Shown one piece after another: positions 54,020 to 64,000 of a DNA stretch of 64,000 nucleotides; within the stretch, counting starts at the first letter, position 1; every line of letters starts with the position of its first letter. This DNA comes from Okapia johnstoni. Lineage: Eukaryota > Chordata > Mammalia > Artiodactyla > Giraffidae. The stretch lies in assembly GCA_024291935.2 (NCBI GenBank), contig CM044305.1, forward strand, positions 94,637,069-94,701,068. The letters are read 5' to 3'. The notes under the pieces were generated by a model. That model did not search any database and had not been told where the DNA came from. It saw only the letters and a list, made by a program, of their open reading frames with translations. The position numbers and the translations under genes were made by a program.

Positions 54020-57000
54020 CAACTTCTACCAACATCCTACCTTCTTCTCTCTCTATATCCTTTCCAATAGTCCCCCCCCCCCCCATCTTTTTCTCTTCTG
54101 TCTTCCCCCATTCTTTCAGTAATACTCAATACTCTTTCACTCTTACTATCCTCAGCCCACAATGTCCCCTTCTTCTCCTACCTCATAACATCCCTTCTCA
54201 CAGAGGGTTTTCTCACAAAACACGATGTTCCTCTTCGAATTGATTTCTCGGGGAGCTCCCTTCTCCTAACAGCACTGACCTTCTATTCTCCAACTCTCCC
54301 AAATCGGCTTTTGACAAAGCCTTTCCTACTTATCATTTCATCAAGTTCACTATTCTCCTTCTAATTCTCATTCTTCTATCCTTACGTACTTGTCATCTCA
54401 TCACTAAGCAAAGCCTCAAGTAAGAGATAAACCAAAGTCTACATTTTACTTCCGTCTTATTGCATCGTTTCTCCCAGGGAGGCCTCAGTCTTTCCGTCAG
54501 AATCATTTCGATAAGGCTGAGGTTTCGTCCATGACTCCAGGTGGAGGAGGTCCCACTATATCCTTCCAAGACTGCTCTCTCTACAATCTCACTCAATTCA
54601 CAACTCCACGTGGTCAACCATCCAACCAACCTCTACTTCATTCATAACATAACCCTATCCAACTCCTTGATTGTCTATCCTTCGAATCTACATATCTCCT
54701 CTTTCTTCAATAGATCTCTCTTCTATTCCGATTTAAACGTCACGTCCGAGCCAATCCCTTACCATTTATTCAAATTCTCATACTGAAAAAGGGATTCTTC
54801 CATCATTCTTCGAAAATTTCCCTGTTCCGCTTACTTCTTCCCCTCAATTCATTCAAATATATTCATTGATCCATTCCTCCACAGATTCAAGACCTCCATC
54901 CCACCCTTTACTGTTCCTTTCTTCGCGTTTTCCACTAGGATCAGCTATCCATCGTCCTCTTCTCCTTCAATTCTCCACGGTATACAAACAAATAACATTG
55001 ACCTCCATCTTCTCCCCCTTCCTACCCCCAATTCTACCAAGCAAATAGACCCCTAGCTCATTTATGATTAACGTCCACATACACACTAATTCTATCAACC
55101 CTCCTCCCACTCCCCCCTGTTTCCCTGAGCCGGCTTGCTCTTTTCCAGGCCACAAGCAGACTCTCGCCCTCTTAAGCTCCTCACCATCCTTCAAATTCAT
55201 TTTGCATTCACTCTCCCTTCTCTTTTTACTGTGGCCATTCTATCTTTCTTCCTTCCTTATTCTCTTTTCAATAAAACTTTCATCTTCTCTAATATCTCAG
55301 TTTCCTCATCTGTTCATCTCGCATTCCCTTACTTTCATTTTTTCTTCCTCCAATGTTTTTCCTAATTCATGGTGCCACTCCCAAAGAGTACATCTTCATC
55401 TCCAGTCACGTTCTCTCATTCTTTCCTCGACAATACCCCTACTTTTTCACTCATCTTTCAATTCTTTCTATTCGTTTACATTATCTTCAACTTCGGATCA
55501 TAAGTCCAACTACTATACTTTTCATTATCTTCCTTTATGCTATTCTTCTCCCACCTCTTTGTCGTAATATATCCTTTATTGTATGGTCTTCTCACAACAA
55601 AAATTTCATCGTTTATTAGGAGCTTCTCCCTCTTCACTTATCAATCCCTACACTTCTTCCATTCTCTTCCAACTATCCTCCCTTCTTCTCCGATCTCATC
55701 ACTACCATTCCTTCACACTTCTTTCATTTTCCGCCCTTCAATATTCATTCTCGCACTCCTTCTTTACGGAATTTCCAAGTTTTCTTCCCTCTTACTTCAA
55801 TCAAGGCATCACTCTACGTCTAGGCCCCACCTCATATTCATCATCCTTTACACATTCTATTCTCGATCCTCCTTTCTTTTCTTCATCTGCCTTCTTCTTC
55901 AAAACCATTGTAAGGCTTTTTCCACTTTAACATTTTCATCAAGATTCCTATCCTTTTCTTTGTCCCTTCATTTAAAGCCATCTTTCATTCTTTTCACATC
56001 ATCTCTTTACTTCTTCCAATTCTTTATTTCTAAAACATCTCTCTTCACTTCTACATACGTCCTCCTATCAACTTCCGTTACTCTTTACTTTCCTAACATT
56101 TCTTTCTCAACCATCGACATAACTCTAAACATAATCTAATACATCTATCTATTTCCTTCATATTCTCTTTCTCATTTAACCCATCTTCTGCTCTTCCATC
56201 TCACCAATTAAATTTAGCAACCTCACACAATCTCTTTTCCTCTATCCACACCCGCTAAATTCACAAAAAAAACCATAAGTCTCTTTCTATCAAAATTCTT
56301 CATCTTCTTATCCTCCACAATTTTATCATTCCTATTCTCTTCTATCATTCTCTCTATCCCTGCTTCTTCTATCCTTATTTTTCTGTTGTTATCTTCTACA
56401 TTCTTCTTCTTCTTCTTCTATCCTATCACAAAAATAATCCTTAATCATATCTTTCTCTCAAGTTTCTATTCCAGGATCATTCCCATCCTTAATTAACTCT
56501 CAATAACATTCTAACCTCCCCCTTTCTCTCCCTTTGGTCCTCCACCTCCTTTCATTTATTTTCAAATCAACCTTCTCTCCAATCTTTCCCTTATCTTTCC
56601 ACCCTTAAATTTCCTTTTCATTCTCAATCCAACAATTATCTCTACTATTTCCTTCCAACTTTTAAAACCTACTTTTGACATCCAACTCTAAAAATAATAA
56701 TATCTCTTAATTCTTCACTTCATTCATTTTTTACCCCTCCTTCATTTTATTCAATACACTATTCTTAAAACTGTCCCAAACCCTTCTTCCTTTCCTTATT
56801 TCTTCTAATCTTACATAACAAAAACATTCCAATCTTCTCTCTCATCACTTCGATCTCAACATTATCCCGTTACCGGACTTTATTTCATATCACTTCTAAA
56901 TTCCTTCTACTATCCATTCCTCCACAGTAACTCTGTTCATACTCTATTTCTTTCCCCTTCTTTCTTCATCGCCTTCCCGTTCATCCTCTCACTTCCTTTA

Positions 57001-58399
57001 TAATAATATCTTCTATCTGTGTTCACACTTCTTAAATCTCTTTCCCATCTAACCTATTCTCTATCTCTCCAATAAATTAAACCTCCCCCAAACCTTTCTT
57101 CATCGGACTCATCAATATATCAAACATTTCAACCTCTCCTCTTTATCCTTTCACATATCATAATTTACCCTATGTTCTTTCTACTTACCATACCTACATC
57201 CTACTCTAACCTTATCCTATCATTTTCTTCATCATCCTTTCCCAATCTATCTCTCCTATCTACATTCCCTCAATCTTCCTCCCATTCTCTCTATCTTCCA
57301 TTCACTCAATCTTCCCCATCTTACTTTAATTTTGCCCTCCAATTATATCCATCTTCTCTCTCTTCTTTTCTCTTCTTCTTTCTTCCTCTCCCCATCAACT
57401 CTCTTCTTTTCTCAAACCCTTCTCTTTTCTTTCCATTCCATCATCTTTCCCTTCCTCTTCAATTTGTTTTCTCCTTCCTTCTCTCATCTCCAATCCTTTT
57501 CTTCCATTTTTCTCTCCACCTCATTCCCCTTAACCATTCTATCTCTTTTTTCCCTTTTTCACATTCTCTTTCAGAACCTTTCTCTCTCTTTCCCAATTAT
57601 TCTCATTCCACAACTTTAACCTCCTTTCATTTTTTTTCAAACATTCTTCTTACTCCAAACCTCTCCTCCTTCATTTTATTTTTACTCTACTCTTCACTTT
57701 CTACTCTTTCTTTTTTATTTCTTCACAAACTCTTTAAAACATTTTCTTCCTTCACTATTCTTCTTCTTCTAAACCCCCTTTCTTTATCCAAAAAATCATC
57801 AAATTTCCACCCTTCTCTTTCTAACTCATACATTCCTCCTCTATCTTCTATTTCTACCCCCTCCTCTTTCATTCTTCTCCTCCTTCTTCTCTTATCCCTT
57901 CAAACCAACATCTCTCTTCTTTTTTTTTCTCTTCCAAACCAACTTAACTCTTTAATTTCTTTTCACCCTATTCTTCTTTTTATTCAATCTTTTTTACACT
58001 TTTCTTTACACCAACTACTTCATTCTTCATTTCTTCCACTTCATCACTTTTACCAAACTTCCATCACACCCACTTTTTTTAATCCATTCCCTCCTCTCCC
58101 TCTTTCCCCTTTCTACATTCACCCCACCTCCTTCCCACTTCCTCTTTATCCAACACCAAATCCTCTTACCCTCCTCACTTCCAAACACCTCTAACTCTTT
58201 TTACAAACTCCCCCTTTTTTTTTTTCTTCCTCCTTAATCTCCTTTTCCCCTTTTTTTCCACTTCCTTATCATCCACTCACCAAACCCAACATCCTTTTTC
58301 CTCTTTACCCAAACTTAAACCCTCTTCCACAAATTACCTTTATCCCTTACACTAACACCACCCCTTACTTTTTAAACCCCTTTTAAACAACCCATCACA

Positions 58400-58400
<1 letters not shown>
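54020..58400. other. G-depleted, T/C-rich sequence of doubtful origin
   Basis: From about 54.0 kb the plus strand becomes T/C-rich with a moderate amount of A; G becomes rare by about 56 kb and nearly absent by 57 kb. No repeat unit, known element or gene is recognisable. Long open plus frames (for example 57172-58194) arise because G-poor sequence has few TAG and TGA stops, and they encode Ser/Phe/Leu/Pro mixtures. I read this as failing sequence quality, not biology. Confidence 0.75.

Positions 58401-64000
<5,600 letters not shown>

Noticed and set aside
57172..58194. Plus-strand frame of 340 codons rich in Ser, Phe, Leu and Pro
   Set aside because: G is nearly absent, so TAG and TGA stops are rare; the frame is expected by chance and the underlying sequence is suspect.

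Overview
The window is mammalian nuclear DNA, most likely from a ruminant. The ruminant call rests on BovB (RTE-type) LINE pieces near 8.1 and 11.0 kb and on tRNA-derived Bov-tA SINEs near 5.7, 9.3 and 52.0 kb. Older mammalian repeats (L1, L2, MIR, MER2) fill in around them. There is one real protein-coding gene, recognisable exon by exon: ARHGAP36 on the minus strand. This gene is X-linked in mammals, so the window is probably X-chromosomal (inference from synteny, not visible here).

Layout. 1-11.7 kb is a repeat graveyard of L1 pieces in both orientations, with a nested MER2, Bov-tA copies and BovB fragments. 11.74-13.3 kb is a pyrimidine-rich minisatellite. 14.4-21.7 kb carries eleven coding exons of ARHGAP36 with clean GT/AG splice sites; the joined short form is 546 codons. 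21.7-44.3 kb is its long first intron, with several CpG-rich stretches, a TATA-type promoter candidate near 31.83 kb and a TG-rich tract. 44.27-44.33 kb is an alternative first coding exon inside a CpG island. 44.4-54 kb is intergenic with ordinary repeats. From about 54 kb the sequence loses base types one after another (G, then T, then A) and ends in about 3.7 kb of almost pure C. That end looks like a sequencing, basecalling or assembly failure rather than biology.

How the parts fit. ARHGAP36 encodes a RhoGAP-fold protein whose arginine finger is replaced by threonine. It is known as a Hedgehog/GLI activator that inhibits the PKA catalytic subunit. Two promoters would give two N-termini: one hydrophobic, one short and soluble-looking. 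The main surprise is in the penultimate coding exon. After the splice donor expected from the human protein, the reading frame stays open for another 533 codons and encodes a very acidic, repetitive tail. Read through, the protein would be 1028 residues. The start of this extension is an 18-bp repeat that itself contains further in-phase donor-like sites, one of them a perfect consensus donor.
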